This document shows positions 11,617 through 22,090 of a stretch of 64,000 nt of DNA, piece by piece. The position numbers were made by a program, and so were the translations under genes. The notes below the pieces were generated by a model. The model saw nothing but the letters and a program-made list of their open reading frames with translations. It was not told the origin of the DNA and ran no database searches. This stretch comes from Athripsodes cinereus (Eukaryota; Arthropoda; Insecta; Trichoptera; Leptoceridae). Position 1 is the stretch's first letter. Each line of letters starts with the position of its first letter. The stretch spans positions 16,303,982 through 16,367,981 of the forward strand of contig OX388314.1 of assembly GCA_947579605.1 (NCBI GenBank). The letters run 5' to 3'.

Positions 11617-11870
11617 AATATATCTTCTTCTTAAAGTGCCATGCCAGGTCCCCCCGACATCGACTATCACCCTGGTATAGGTTTCTGTCATGTACTAGCC
11701 GGAGCAGCTCTTCCACCCTCTGGATTCCAGTTCACTCTCTTAATATTTCTTAGTCAGGATATCTGTCGCCTTCCCACACTGCGACTACCCTAAATTTTTC
11801 CGTTCAAGATGAGTTGGAGCAAACCATATTTCTCATTTCGGAGAATGTGTCCCAAATATGCCATTTACCT
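11617..11870 (-). mobile_element. LINE 3' fragment, minus strand
   Basis: Begins with a CTTCTTCTT run (an AAG tail on the minus strand), then TGCCATGCCAGGTCCCCCCG, a block shared with the fragments at 25725-26040 and 43354-43510. Heavily mutated. Lies downstream of PTER. Confidence 0.65.
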
Positions 11871-12049
11871 CATCTTTATTGTTAGTTGCTGTCTTTTGTG
11901 GTTAGATTTAGATTTCCAATGAAATTTTAAATTCAAATTCAAAAAATCAATTCCTCCAGTTTTTACGACATATGTAAAATAATAACTATATTTTGGAATA
12001 TTTAAGCAAGAATATTTGAACTTCATCATAAAAAGTAAGAATCGAAATA

Positions 12050-12233
12050 CCGAATAATATATAAAATATATTTATTTATTCTTAACTGTACATTGATTAG
12101 AAGAAATTACAAGAATCATTCACAAGGATTTCCAATTTAAAAATATGTAGACAAAATAATTTGAAAATATGCACATAAACCTAATAATAAAATGAACAGA
12201 AATGTTTGATTGTAAATAATTATGCTTTGAAAT
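12050..12233 (-). promoter_or_regulatory. PTER 3' UTR with polyadenylation signal
   Basis: On the minus strand, AATAAATAAA at 12080-12071 lies about 155 bases after the stop codon, the expected place for cleavage and polyadenylation of PTER. Exact end not determined. Confidence 0.55.
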
Positions 12234-12377
12234 TCAATGACTGATGGTGAACTTCAGCCATTCTGCTGGATTTTTCACGGTAATTTTTTCAATAACTTCC
12301 TCACTGATGCCTTTTGCTCTCATGCAGGGTAAGACATTGTTGATAATATGGGAATAACCATGACCCCCAAAATCAAT
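12234..12377 (-). CDS. PTER: PTER exon 6 (C-terminus)
   Basis: Acceptor TGATTACAG, then [18 protein letters not shown] and a conserved end N-P-A-E-W-L-K-F, stop TGA at 12236-12234. 47 residues, phase 0 start. Confidence 0.92.
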   Translation of the reverse strand: MDFGGHGYSHIINNVLPCMRAKGISEEVIEKITVKNPAEWLKFTISH

Positions 12378-15300
12378 CTGTAATCAAACATCATAAGAGA
12401 ATTTAAATATTGCCGAGCAAGGTTAATTGAGATCAATTAAATTTCAATATGTTGGTACTCCTGTCTTTTGAATCTTGTTGAATAAATAAATGGGTACATG
12501 TTATCAGTATCAGATTAATCAGACTATACACAATATGACATTTACATGTCATTTCTAACACTCTATGAAACAAGATCTTAGCAATTATAAATCTAGTTGA
12601 GTGAAAAGGCATTAGCTTCTTCAGCCATGTGTATTATAATTGATAACAAAAATAATCTGTATTTTTCATCAGTGACTTCATCTGTATGGAAAATTTCTCA
12701 AACCTTGTAGGTATTTTATTTGCAATAAAAACTGTGTATTCTGAATATCTTGTTATGTTTATGGTATTTTATTAAAGGAGAATGACTTGTATGCTTTTTA
12801 AATAGGAGACTCCACTGGTATGACACGATAGCATATATGCATTAAAAATATGGAAAATAGTTGTACCAATCTGTGTCTGGTGTGTATATCATGAGATATG
12901 GTGATTTTGTCCTCTCTGCCTTCATCAATGAGGAGTTTAATGCTGTCTATTCTCTGGGCATCTGATGGCATGCTACTAGCAGGGTTCAGCTGATAATGGG
13001 ACACTTCCACTCCAAACAAATCCCACTGGCAGTAGCTTCCCAGTGCACTGAATTCCAAGAGGATTTCTTTGTCAAAGATGGTTCCTAAAATAAATATACT
13101 AAATAAGACTTATAAAGAAAATAATTCAATTCAGTGATGAGGCCACCACCCATACTATATTTTTTGTTTTGTGTCACGGAGAGGTTGACCTGAATATTCA
13201 TTATCAGATGCAATTAGTCCTCCAGCTACCCCACTCAAGATGATAGAGATAGACAGAATTGGCGTGTCTAGAGTTCTCTCACACTGGGTAAGCCTTCCCT
13301 AAATTACTCTTTTTTTCGTATCTTTATTGCTTATAATTTTCATCACCTTTTTAAGGTAGAGCTCAACTTTTGAACTTGTATGAGAGATCTGCATCTAACA
13401 GACAGCTGTTATTGCGATTGGGTAGTGTTAAAGATTTGCTAAGTTCATTTTAGCTACATTTTGACTAGTTGAATCAGAAATGATGAAATAAATACAGCCA
13501 GAAGATAAACTGTAACACTTTAGTTATATCTATAGTTAAGATTTTCTTCTTGACAAAACTTGGAAAATTAAAAAATTAGGTAGTACTACAAATGTAAATG
13601 ATGTTATTATAAGTAGTGTCATACTGTCCAAATGAGACATAACAGTTTTGTTAGCCTTTCCACCAGCTTCTGTAAAGATGCGCATTATCTCAGCAGGGGC
13701 CTCCTGCACCCTGTGGGGATGAAAGCTGACACCACATCCTATCCTCTCCTGTACGTGAGCTGCTGCTTGTATTGAACGCTTCTCAAATTCTGGAACAATC
13801 AAAATTACAATCATCTACATTATTTTAACACTTAAAATACTAAATGAATTAATCTTCGTATTTGAAAACATTGATTCTGAGTAAATTATAAAGTGCGATC
13901 TTGAGAAACAGAATGAATGTTAATTGGATTAGTAAAAATATGTGAACGAAATTACTTTCTCTCAATTAGAACTATTTTCAGATGCATTTGACTGGATTTG
14001 TCACACCCAAATTTGTACATACCTACATTTCCCACACATATTTTGTGCATAAATATATCTTAGGGAACTACATAATATGTGTAATGTTTCCATTCAGAAC
14101 ACTGTTTATTCATAATATTTTTAAAGGTATAAAATTTATAAATGGTCATACTGTCAAAGAGACCCCTTAAGTATCAGGAACCTAGATTATGGTGATACCG
14201 AGTTCTTCGGTAGCCTGGGGGTAGAGTCTCGGCCTTGTGAACAAGGGGTCCGGGGTTCGATCCCAGGTGCCGGCAAATTCCCCTTTCACGACACAAGCTT
14301 TTAGCTTACTGTGAAAGGTGTATAAGGTTGTATTTGGGTTTATAACAAAACCCAGATATATCTTTTTAAAAAAAAAAAAAAACAGTACTAAAATAAAGTG
14401 TAAAGTGAAAAATTACCATGAATAGGCCACACACTCCCAATTTCTCCCATGAAACCAGCCTTTACAGTATTATCTGAATCAAATCCTTGTGTTAGCTCTT
14501 TCAGCATGTGATTATACATATCCTCCACAGAGGAGTTCAATGTGGATGGTTGTTGTACACCAGCAATATAGAAACCAGTGCCAGCCACCACATGAACTCC
14601 AGTAGCCTTGGAAACTTCTTTCAGGAAGTGCACATCTGGACCCAAGTTGTACGGAGTGTTCTCAACTATAGATCCTAAAATATCCAAGAATCCACATATT
14701 ACAATTTAAACTGCTTGATCACCCTCTTTACTTACCAGATTTAGCCTCAAGCAATTTCTTTTTGTTCGATAATCTAAAAATTGGAGAATAAATTTTTCGA
14801 TAAATGAGGAGGCCATTACCTTTATTAACAATTAGTTTTCAGAGAAAGATATTGAGAACTATTTGGATGGGTTAAAGAGATGGAAGCATCCCTGGGAAAA
14901 GTTTGTACAAAGAGACTATGTTACAAAATTAAAATAAATTTAAAGAAAAAATTTCTTGTATCTTTAGGCCAGACCACCCTCATAAAGAAATTTTGAAACA
15001 TGTATAATGAGGCAAAGAATTATATTTTTCATTTAAATTCAGTACCTTAGGTAGATAGCTACTCATTTTGCCAGTTTTAATTTTGAGGCTATATTATGTA
15101 AATGACATATGAAAATATGTCTTGAATTTAATGATCAAATTTGATTAATGAATTCATTAAATACCTCCTCCGTAATGTTTATAAGCTTTGACATCATTTA
15201 AGATAGCTTTTTTGGTGTCTTCACCATTAAACCTTAAGTTGACTTTAGACGAGTACGGATACTGCTTCACATAGCCAACATTCTGCAAAGTTATATCTCC

Positions 15301-16658
15301 TTCCAATTTATCACTAAGGTATTCTGGAGGCGGACGGTAAAACTGGTTGAAGTCCAGGATCATGTGCTCGTGGGTCAGTGTGCGACCCAACTGTTCTGGT
15401 TCAATGGGACCTAGAACTGTGAAACAAATATCCAATTTAGTTTTATTATAAATGGATTATAGAGAGGTCGTAGTTGTGATGGCTGGGTCACGTTCTCCGC
15501 ATGCCAGAAGAAAGATTACCACTTAGATCTTTGGAGGTTGTGGGAGAGGGCAGAAGACCGGTGGGCCGCCCTAGAAGAAGCTGGCAAGGGCAGGTGTCGA
15601 ACCTGTGTGTTGAAAGACTTGGTTTGGAGTGGCCAGAGGTACTGGAAGCAGCGGTGGACAGGGATCTCTGGAGGAGGTACCTAGGCGCAATGGGCCCCCC
15701 ACCCAACTAAGATGTATGTATGTATACATGGATTACCTAAATAAATAAACATGTACCTATATTAAAACTAAACAAAATTTAGTTTTAATTTATATAGATT
15801 ATCTAAATAAATAAAAATTATAGTAAATATACAATAAGCATAATACTGTAATATCACAGGAAAAAGGCATTATTGACAAGGGCATTAAAAGTAATAATTA
15901 TATACCTACTAAACACACAATAGACCATTAAAGGTCACGTGGTCTTGTCTATGGATTTGCTTTTGCTTGGGGGGGAAACAGTCAGATTGCGCAAATCATC
16001 CTTGTAGGATGTTATGCCATAAGAGAAAAAAAAGAAAGTCAGACGACAAAATAATAACAAAATCGACACTGACAGTTTTTTTGATTATTAGGTATTCTTT
16101 AGGCGTTCCACCTAATATTACACCGTAATCGTCTGTTGTGTTGGGATGCCTGATGCCCCTCAATGATTTTTCTGTGACGTCATCCTTTAATGGTCTATAT
16201 GTTTTCTGTGATGAGTACAGTGCCTTTGAGTTTGTATTATGAGTAAACTGTACAGCGATATATAAATTGTACATGTCTACATAAGAATGCACCAGTAAAA
16301 ATATTGTTGAAAAAACTCACAATATGTATAAAAATTGCAGTTTTTATTTTTCCTTCAGTTTTAAGTAAACAATTTTTTTGTGAAATTCTAAAATATCACA
16401 TGACAATTTTGAGGTTCTAATCCAGCTACTACAACCATAACCAATATTTCTTCATAATAAAAACTTAATATTTCTTAAAGCGAAGATGATTTGTCTATTT
16501 TTTATTACTTTTTTTATAAGTAGGTACTTATATGTAAATTAAAAAGGACAGAAAATAAGCTTCGCAGGTAAAGATTATTATTGAGAATCAAATACAAAAT
16601 TTAAAAAAAAATAATTGTAAAAATAAGATTTTTTATTCTTACCTGTTTGAACCTTCAT
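12234..16658 (-). CDS. PTER: phosphotriesterase-related protein (PTER), complete, six exons
   Basis: Coding exons 16658-16643, 15416-15165, 14674-14417, 13789-13625, 13084-12867 and 12377-12234 join in phase to 1053 bases, 350 residues, the usual length of the family. The start is the ATG at 16658-16656, giving [20 protein letters not shown]. Amidohydrolase-fold metal ligands are all visible: H21 and H23 in THEH, E167 in GEIG (bridging Glu in place of the carboxylated Lys of bacterial enzymes), H199 in SFHPHR, H228 in SHLD and D296 in SHDIH. The mammalian family member hydrolyses N-acetyltaurine; the insect substrate is unproven. Probably cytosolic, as there is no signal peptide. Codons and splice sites are intact, so it should be active. 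Introns carry a SINE, a LINE piece and a MITE. Confidence 0.93.
12867..13084 (-). CDS. PTER: PTER exon 5 (metal-binding Asp)
   Basis: Acceptor TATTTTAG, donor ATTG|GTACAA. Encodes residues 231-303, including CQWDLFG and [10 protein letters not shown] with the metal-ligand Asp296. Confidence 0.92.
13625..13789 (-). CDS. PTER: PTER exon 4 (metal-binding His pair)
   Basis: Acceptor TTGTTCCAG, donor GACA|GTATGA. Encodes residues 176-231 with GVSFHPHR (His199) and VMSHLDR (His228). The family more often has HPGR; here it is HPHR. Confidence 0.92.
14200..14384 (+). mobile_element. tRNA-derived SINE, full copy
   Basis: A tRNA-like head with an A box (TAGCCTGGGGGTAGAG) and a B box (GGGTTCGATCC) is followed by a unique body (CCCCTTTCACGACACAAGCT, GTGAAAGGTGTATAAGG, TTGGGTTTATAACAAAACCC) and an A-rich tail. 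Inserted antisense in the PTER intron 13790-14416. Other copies at 44672-44841, 45222-45413, 36161-36251 and 56571-56662. RNA polymerase III should transcribe such an element; it is not a working tRNA gene, as it lacks a paired acceptor stem. Confidence 0.9.
14417..14674 (-). CDS. PTER: PTER exon 3 (bridging Glu)
   Basis: Acceptor ATATTTTAG, donor CATG|GTAATT. Encodes residues 91-175 plus one base, with VVAGTGFY and GFMGEIG, where Glu167 bridges the two metals. Confidence 0.93.
15165..15416 (-). CDS. PTER: PTER exon 2 (HxH motif)
   Basis: Acceptor TTTGTTTCACAG, donor GGAG|GTATTT. Encodes [19 protein letters not shown] onward to [10 protein letters not shown], residues 6-89. The reading of an ATG inside the preceding intron is not needed once exon 1 is added. 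Confidence 0.93.
15478..15725 (+). mobile_element. LINE ORF2 C-terminal fragment
   Basis: Reads [19 protein letters not shown], then [12 protein letters not shown] and [16 protein letters not shown] with a stop, the typical end of a non-LTR retrotransposon ORF2, and a short (ATGT)n tail. Inserted antisense to PTER in intron 1. A shorter relative is at 58811-58910. GC-richer than the surroundings and little decayed, so fairly young. Confidence 0.88.
15923..16195. mobile_element. TA-flanked MITE, 273 bp
   Basis: Ends GACCATTAAAGG and inverted CCTTTAATGGTC, each next to TA (15921-15922, 16196-16197), as for Tc1/mariner-type insertion. No transposase. In PTER intron 1. Confidence 0.65.
16643..16658 (-). 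CDS. PTER: PTER exon 1 coding part (16 bases)
   Basis: ATG AAG GTT CAA ACA G|GTAAG. It supplies MKVQT and one base that completes Val6. The donor is close to consensus, the phase matches exon 2, and family members start with a similar short V-Q-T stretch before the conserved LG. 5' UTR continues to higher coordinates. Confidence 0.85.
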
Positions 16659-17120
16659 TTTGAAATTGAAAAGCGGGAAAATAAAAATAACTTTTCACGG
16701 GATGAACGATACAATTCTGACAGTTGGTTTGACAGGTAGATTGAAATAGAAATATGTATTATTATTTTGTGTAGCAACAAAAATAAAAAAAAATTGACAG
16801 CTATGTCCCGCTCAACTCTCTTCATTATCAAATGATTAAATGTAAAAAAAACAAACAAAACAATACAAATGTTATCACAATTTCAATACCAATATACCAG
16901 ACTATTTGACAAACAAACTTTTATCTTTGTGTAATCTCGCTAGATATCGCTGTTGTGCAGGTCGCAGGGTCATACAGTGAGCTGAAAATAATATTATGGT
17001 AGTGTACGTCATAGTGTCTGCGAGTTTTAATTTTTTTAGAAGACGGATGATTTACTTTTTTTTTGAAAAACTATTTATAGAATCAAGCATACTCCGTGAA
17101 ATCCCTGGTAAAGATTCCCG

Positions 17121-17261
17121 CTCTTTTCGTTAACTTTTCGAGTGTCCTGTAAAAGACAGGTGTTCGTAAAACCGTACGTACTTATAAATCAAGAAAAAAA
17201 AATGTAAAAAATTGATGCGCTGATGCATGCCACCCATCCCGATTGTATTGACTTTTATTAT
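17121..17261 (+). repeat. dispersed repeat family A, 5' part
   Basis: Carries the family head block (CGTTAACTTTTCGAGTGTCC, TGTAAAAGACAGGTGTTCG) and the middle block (GATGCATGCCACCCATCCCG). The usual end block with CCGTGATGGTA is missing; the RTE-like LINE starts here instead. Confidence 0.6.
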
Positions 17262-19050
17262 CATGGAGAAAAGAAATCTGTAGCTCAAGCAAGGGCTAGT
17301 TCCAACGAAGCCTTTTATGAAGAACTGGAGGATGCCAAACATAGCACCGAAATATATAAAATAGCTAAATACCGCAACATGGCCACACAAGACATTAGAA
17401 ACCCAAAGTATATAAAGAACAAAGAAAAACAAATACTCACTGACTATAAGGATATAATGGAGAGATGGAGAGAGTACTATAGCGAATTGTTAAATGAAGG
17501 TTATCCTGTCACACGTAACACAAATGAGAGAATAGTTGAGGGACCAATAGAGAATGTCACAGAAGCGGAGGTAAGAACTGCAATTGCACAAATGGCAAAT
17601 AAAAAGGCAACAGGACCGGATGAAATACCAGCAGAACTGTGGAAAAGGTTAGATGAAGAGGGAGTGAGTTTCCTAACAAGACTACTGAACAAAATAATAA
17701 TAGGCCAGAAAATCCCAGATGCTTGGAGACAGAGTTACCTAATCCCATTCTATAAAAACAAAGGTGACTCACAGCTGTGTGAAAACTACAGAGCAATAAA
17801 GCTAATAACACACACATTCAAGATTTGGGAAAGAGTAGTAAACAAAAGACTCCAGGATCTCACAAGAGTGACAGAGAACCAATGTGGATTTGTGAGGGGA
17901 AAATCTACCACTGATGCCATACAGACAATTAGAATAATCCTTGAAAAATATCAAGAGAAAAAAAATGATCTTCATATGGTATTCATAGATTTAGAGAAGG
18001 CTTTTGATAGAGTACCACGCAGACTAATATGGGAAGCACTTAGAAAGCAGAATGTCCCTGAATACTATATAGAGCTCTTGAAAGACATGTATTCCAATAT
18101 TTACACGAGTGTTAGAAGCCCAGCTGGAGTGAGTGACCCATTTGAAATCAGTGTTGGTGTCCACCAGGGGTCGGCATTGAGTCCTCTACTGTTTATTCTG
18201 GTTATGGACTACATAACTGCAGATATACAAAAACCAGCCCCATGGAGTATGCTGTGGTCTTGATGGATGAGACACCTGAGGGGTTGCAGTATGTTATGAA
18301 TAGATGGCAAGAAGCTTTAGAAACGAATGGTCTGAAAATCAGCAGAACAAAGACTGAGTACATGCCATGTTACTTTTCTGGGCAACGACCAACTAAGCCA
18401 CACATTATGCATGTTCAGAATGAGCCAGTGCCTACAGTCGAATCTTTCAGATACCTCGGCACAATATTGTCCGCAAAGGGTGGTATTGACGATGACATTG
18501 CACAGCGCTCAAAGCTTGGATGGATGAAATGGAGATCTGTTTCTGGTGTACTGTGTGACAAGAAAATGCCAATAAAAATCAAGGGTCAGGTGTACAAAAC
18601 TGTGGTCAGACCAACCATGACTTATTCTTCTGAATGTTGGGCCCTAAAACATAATCACGCCCAGACTCTACACACCAATGAAATGAAAATGCTCAGATGG
18701 GCTGGTGGTGTAACAAGGATGGATAGGGTGAGAAATGTCCATATCCGTGGTAGTTTCAAAGTCGCTCCCATCGGTGAAAAAATAACCGAAAACCGATTAA
18801 GATGGTACGGGCACATCTTGAGACTACCACAGGATAATATGATTAAAAAGACGATGGACGTGGAAGTAGGACCCAGAAGACCAGGCAGACCAGTGACCAC
18901 CTGGATGTCTACAATTGCCAGGGATATGAAGGAGGCAAAGTTGCGGGCGGAAGATGCAGGGGACCGCAAAACTTGGAAGATGAGGACTAGGAGAGCCGAC
19001 CCCAAGTAAATGGGATAAAGGCGAGGGCGAAGAAGAAGAAGAAGGAGAGG
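17262..19050 (+). pseudogene. RTE-like non-LTR retrotransposon, 5'-truncated, YADD deleted
   Basis: Two frames (17223-18263 and 18242-19009) together cover most of an RT. Blocks in order: KKATGPDEIPAELWK, ENYRAIKLI, NQCGFVRGKSTTDAI, MVFIDLEKAFDRVPR (first catalytic Asp), VGVHQGSALSPLLF, then FRYLGTILSAKGGIDDDI and the C-terminal RLRWYGHILRLP and GRPVTTWMS. At about 18254 SML runs directly into VVLMDE. The YADD active-site codons are gone through a deletion of about 13 bases, which also causes the frame change. The endonuclease domain is absent, so 5' truncation. The 3' end is an (AAG)n tail. Dead, but otherwise well kept. RTE clade by sequence pattern. Confidence 0.9.
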
Positions 19051-19143
19051 ACGATTTGGCTGGTCCACATAACATAATATGTTAACAATTAATACACTCA
19101 ACATGTGGACCAGCGAAGATTCCACTCTTACCATAAATGTCTT

Positions 19144-19545
19144 AGTCTTGAGAAAAAAAGCAAAAGTTAAAATTTTCTAAAAAAGTCAAAAGTAAATTTA
19201 AAAACAATAATAATACAATATTTAAAAATAATACAAAAATATAAAAGTAACAAATCCCAAAATACTAGAAATCAGTCTTTCAGTCTCATTAGTCTTGAGA
19301 AAAAAAGTAAAAGTTAAAATTTTCTAAAAAAGTCAAAGAAAAAAAGTAAAAGTTAAAATTTTCTAAAAAAGTCAAAGTAAATTTAAAAACAATAATAATA
19401 CAATATTTAAAAATAATACAAAAATATAAAATATAAAGTTAAAAATCCCAAAATACCAGAAATCAGTCTTTCAGTCTCATTAGCCTTGAGAAAAAAAGTA
19501 AAAGTTAAGTCTAAGAAAAATCAAAGTAAATCTAAAAAGTAGTTG
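19144..19545. repeat. tandem repeat, about 147-bp unit, A-rich
   Basis: The block starting AGTCTTGAGAAAAAAAG recurs at 19144, 19291 and (as AGCCTTGAG) 19482, each with the same following text (AAATCAGTCTTTCAGTCTCA at the unit end). The second unit is longer (191 bases) because an inner block of about 40 bases is doubled. The third is cut short. No coding. Confidence 0.85.
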
Positions 19546-19834
19546 TAGTTAAATCAATAATCTGCTTTTTTTTAAATTCATATTTGTTCACATCACATTT
19601 AACATATAGGTCATCCTCTCCGTACCAAAAGAAAAACATTTTGAATAGATCGCTCATCATCGTAAACAATTAGTTTCTCGTGGGCGTCTATAACGCAAAA
19701 CAAACTTAAACTGCGAGGGCGAGAATGTACCTCTATAAGGGTATAGGTAATATTGTAGGTGTAATATCTCTACTGATTATCTGTACTAGCCCATCATGGC
19801 TTTTCTTTACTCTCTATTTATACTATTCACACGG

Positions 19835-20040
19835 GGGCTTTGGCGATTTGGTGGTTTGGCCGGCCAGCCTTTCAAGCTGCCCACTGTGGCGCCTCCGGAG
19901 AAGACAAGATTTACTATGTGTAGAATTCCGGATAAATAGAAGTCTTCAGACTTCTGCGCTATCCAGGTGGGTCCATTCAATGTATGTCAGGCTGCTGTGA
20001 TTAATACGATGTTTGTGATCAATCAATCAATACTATCTGG
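19835..20040 (+). repeat. GC-rich block with (AATC)n tail, possible retroelement end
   Basis: A GC-rich stretch (GGTTTGGCCGGCCAGCC, GGCGCCTCCGGAGAAG) in AT-rich DNA ends in ATCAATCAATCAAT. Composition and a simple 4-base tail suggest the 3' end of a retroelement, but I recognise no domain. Confidence 0.3.
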
Positions 20041-20054
20041 GCGCACCCATTGAC

Positions 20055-21600
20055 ATACAGTCGTATGACAATTTATTATGGCCACCCTAAATATTCCTGT
20101 AAAACAGTAGGAAATAATGTTTTGTTTATATTTTTTAGCATTCTTGTTACTCAAAAATTATTATAATTGAAGGTATAAGTATTCCTTTAATTAATAAAGC
20201 ACATTTTCCTTTGATAATACAATTTATTGATAAAATATTTCGAATATTTAGGTGTAGTGTGTCAATATTTTGTCACTCCACCTTTTGCCTCTATCACTGC
20301 ATGTACTCTTTTTGGCATGCTTTTAATGCAATTTTCTGCCTTTTCCTTAAGTCTAGCGTTGTGATTCCAATGATATATGATTCTTTCAATTAAATAAACT
20401 TTATTCGTGATATTCTCCTTCGCCACTTCCTTTTTCAGCAGTTCCCAAACATTCTCTATTGGATTAAGGTCCGGAGAGTTTCCTGGCCAATCAAACAATG
20501 GAACATTCTGTTCCATTAGATATTTTTTAATTGATTTGGCCGTATGGCATGGTGCCCCATCTTGCATAAAGATTCTTTTATCTCCTGGACCAAACCATTC
20601 TGCCAATTGTGGCAACAATCTTTGTTCAAGGACATTTTTATATTGCCCCTGATTCATCATCCCATCAACAATATAAAGTCTTCCCATCCCTTTCCCAGAA
20701 ATAACTGACCAAATCATCACCGATGTTGGATGTTTGACTGTTTCAATAATGCAGCTGGATAAATATTTCTCTCCAACCTTTCTCTTGACATATTGAGCCT
20801 TTTTTGTCAAGACTTGAAAAGTACTTTCGTCACTAAAGCAAACCTGAAAATGTAAGGTGATATTTCATTTAGTTGAACTATTAAAGCTTTTTCATGCTTT
20901 ATGTAAAAATGATTTTTTGTATTACTATTTTTAATAATAATTACCGATTTCCAGTCATCTTCAGTAAAATTCTTGTGTTTTTTCGCCCAATCCAACCGTT
21001 TTTTGCATCATTTTTGGTGTCAATTTTGGTTTCCTTGCTGGGCGTCTCGAATTGTAACCGAGATCGTGCAGTCGCCTTTGAACTGTTCTCTTAGACATAC
21101 GAATACCAGATTGCTCCAATTTTTCAGTTATTGCATCGTTTGATGCTTGTCTGTTTTCCAGAACAATCTTCGTCAGTATTCTTTCGCCACGTGGTGTGAG
21201 AATTTTTTTTTTACCACATTTACCAACCCTCTTTGGAGTCAAGTTCTCCATACGTGATATTTTTTTTTGTATATTTTGAACAGATACTCGAGAAACATCA
21301 CACCTTTTAGCTATTTCTCTTTGAGAATAACTTGTATTCGTTAGTAGCGTTCGAATCTCTCCCACTTTTTGTGGTGTTAAATCTTTTTTCTTACCCATAA
21401 CTAAAATAAATTAACAAATTTTAACACCCACAGTTTAGTATTTGCTTAAATACACATAATTTATAAAACATAAATATTTTAATATACAAATATAAAAAAA
21501 ATGTTAAATAAATAATATTTTCATTGATTTGAATACTTACTTTAAAGATATCTTCCTAAAATTTATCAGAAACACCAAAAGAAAATTCGACACGTGTATC
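20055..21600 (-). mobile_element. Tc1-like DD34E transposon with intron, frameshifted
   Basis: The minus-strand transposase starts at 21398 (MGKKKDLTPQKVGEIRTLL) with two helix-turn-helix regions, then KRTVQRRLHDLGYNSRRPAR. One extra A in the run at about 21003 shifts the frame; without it the text continues KRLDWAKKHKNFTEDDWKS. A spliceable intron follows (GT about 20943, TTTTCAG about 20842), joining to VCFSDESTFQ. Catalytic residues are FSDES, FMQDGAPCH and NPIENVW; spacing of the last two is 34, DD34E. Stop after GGVTKY at 20262. Ends near 20060 (TACAGTCGTATGACAATTT) and 21590 are only weakly inverted, so borders are approximate. Confidence 0.85.
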
Positions 21601-21620
21601 GTGAGACCATCAGTAACAAT

Positions 21621-21949
21621 CATAGATTTTTATATATAATACCTAGATGGAGTACTCGTATGTATTTTCATTGTAATAAAGTGAGGCACCATTTTTCGGC
21701 ACTTTTGACAGATCGGTTGGCGAAAAGAAGTGTAGTAAATCGCTTAAAACGTCGACAAGAACGTCAAAAAATGTCCAATTACGTTTATATAAATGTAAAA
21801 ATGATATATTTTGTAAAATTGCGAGAAATATTTCATAAAATGTAGGAAACACCACACGCTTTCGCCAACCGTTCTGTCAAAAATTCATAGATTTTTTGCC
21901 TCACTTTTGTAAATGAGTCAGGGTTCTAGGTTTTGTATGGAATTCTGTG
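21621..21949. mobile_element. hAT-type foldback MITE, copy 1 (329 bp)
   Basis: Ends CATAGATTTTTATA and, inverted, CACAGAATTCCATA; both flanks carry GTAACAAT (21613-21620 and 21950-21957), a perfect 8-bp duplication. The inner arms also pair (GACAGATCGGTTGGCGAAA against GACAGAACGGTTGGCGAAA inverted). No transposase. Second copy at 40787-41119. Confidence 0.88.
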
Positions 21950-22090
21950 GTAACAATATGGCATTGTACAAAATGGCTGCCAGGAATAACAGTGTTGCCA
22001 ACAACACAAAAAATGCACTGATTATTTTAAGATCAAACCATATTATACAATTTCAAGTAAACTAAATACGATACTTTTATTACTTATAGC

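Noticed and set aside
14205..14270. tRNA gene
   Set aside because: A and B boxes are present but acceptor and anticodon stems do not form properly, and the unit repeats with a body and A tail in five places, which marks a SINE.
15501..15710. 69-residue frame as an extra PTER exon or antisense gene
   Set aside because: It has the GRPRRSW and LGAMGPPPN text of a LINE end and lies on the opposite strand, with a related copy at 58811.
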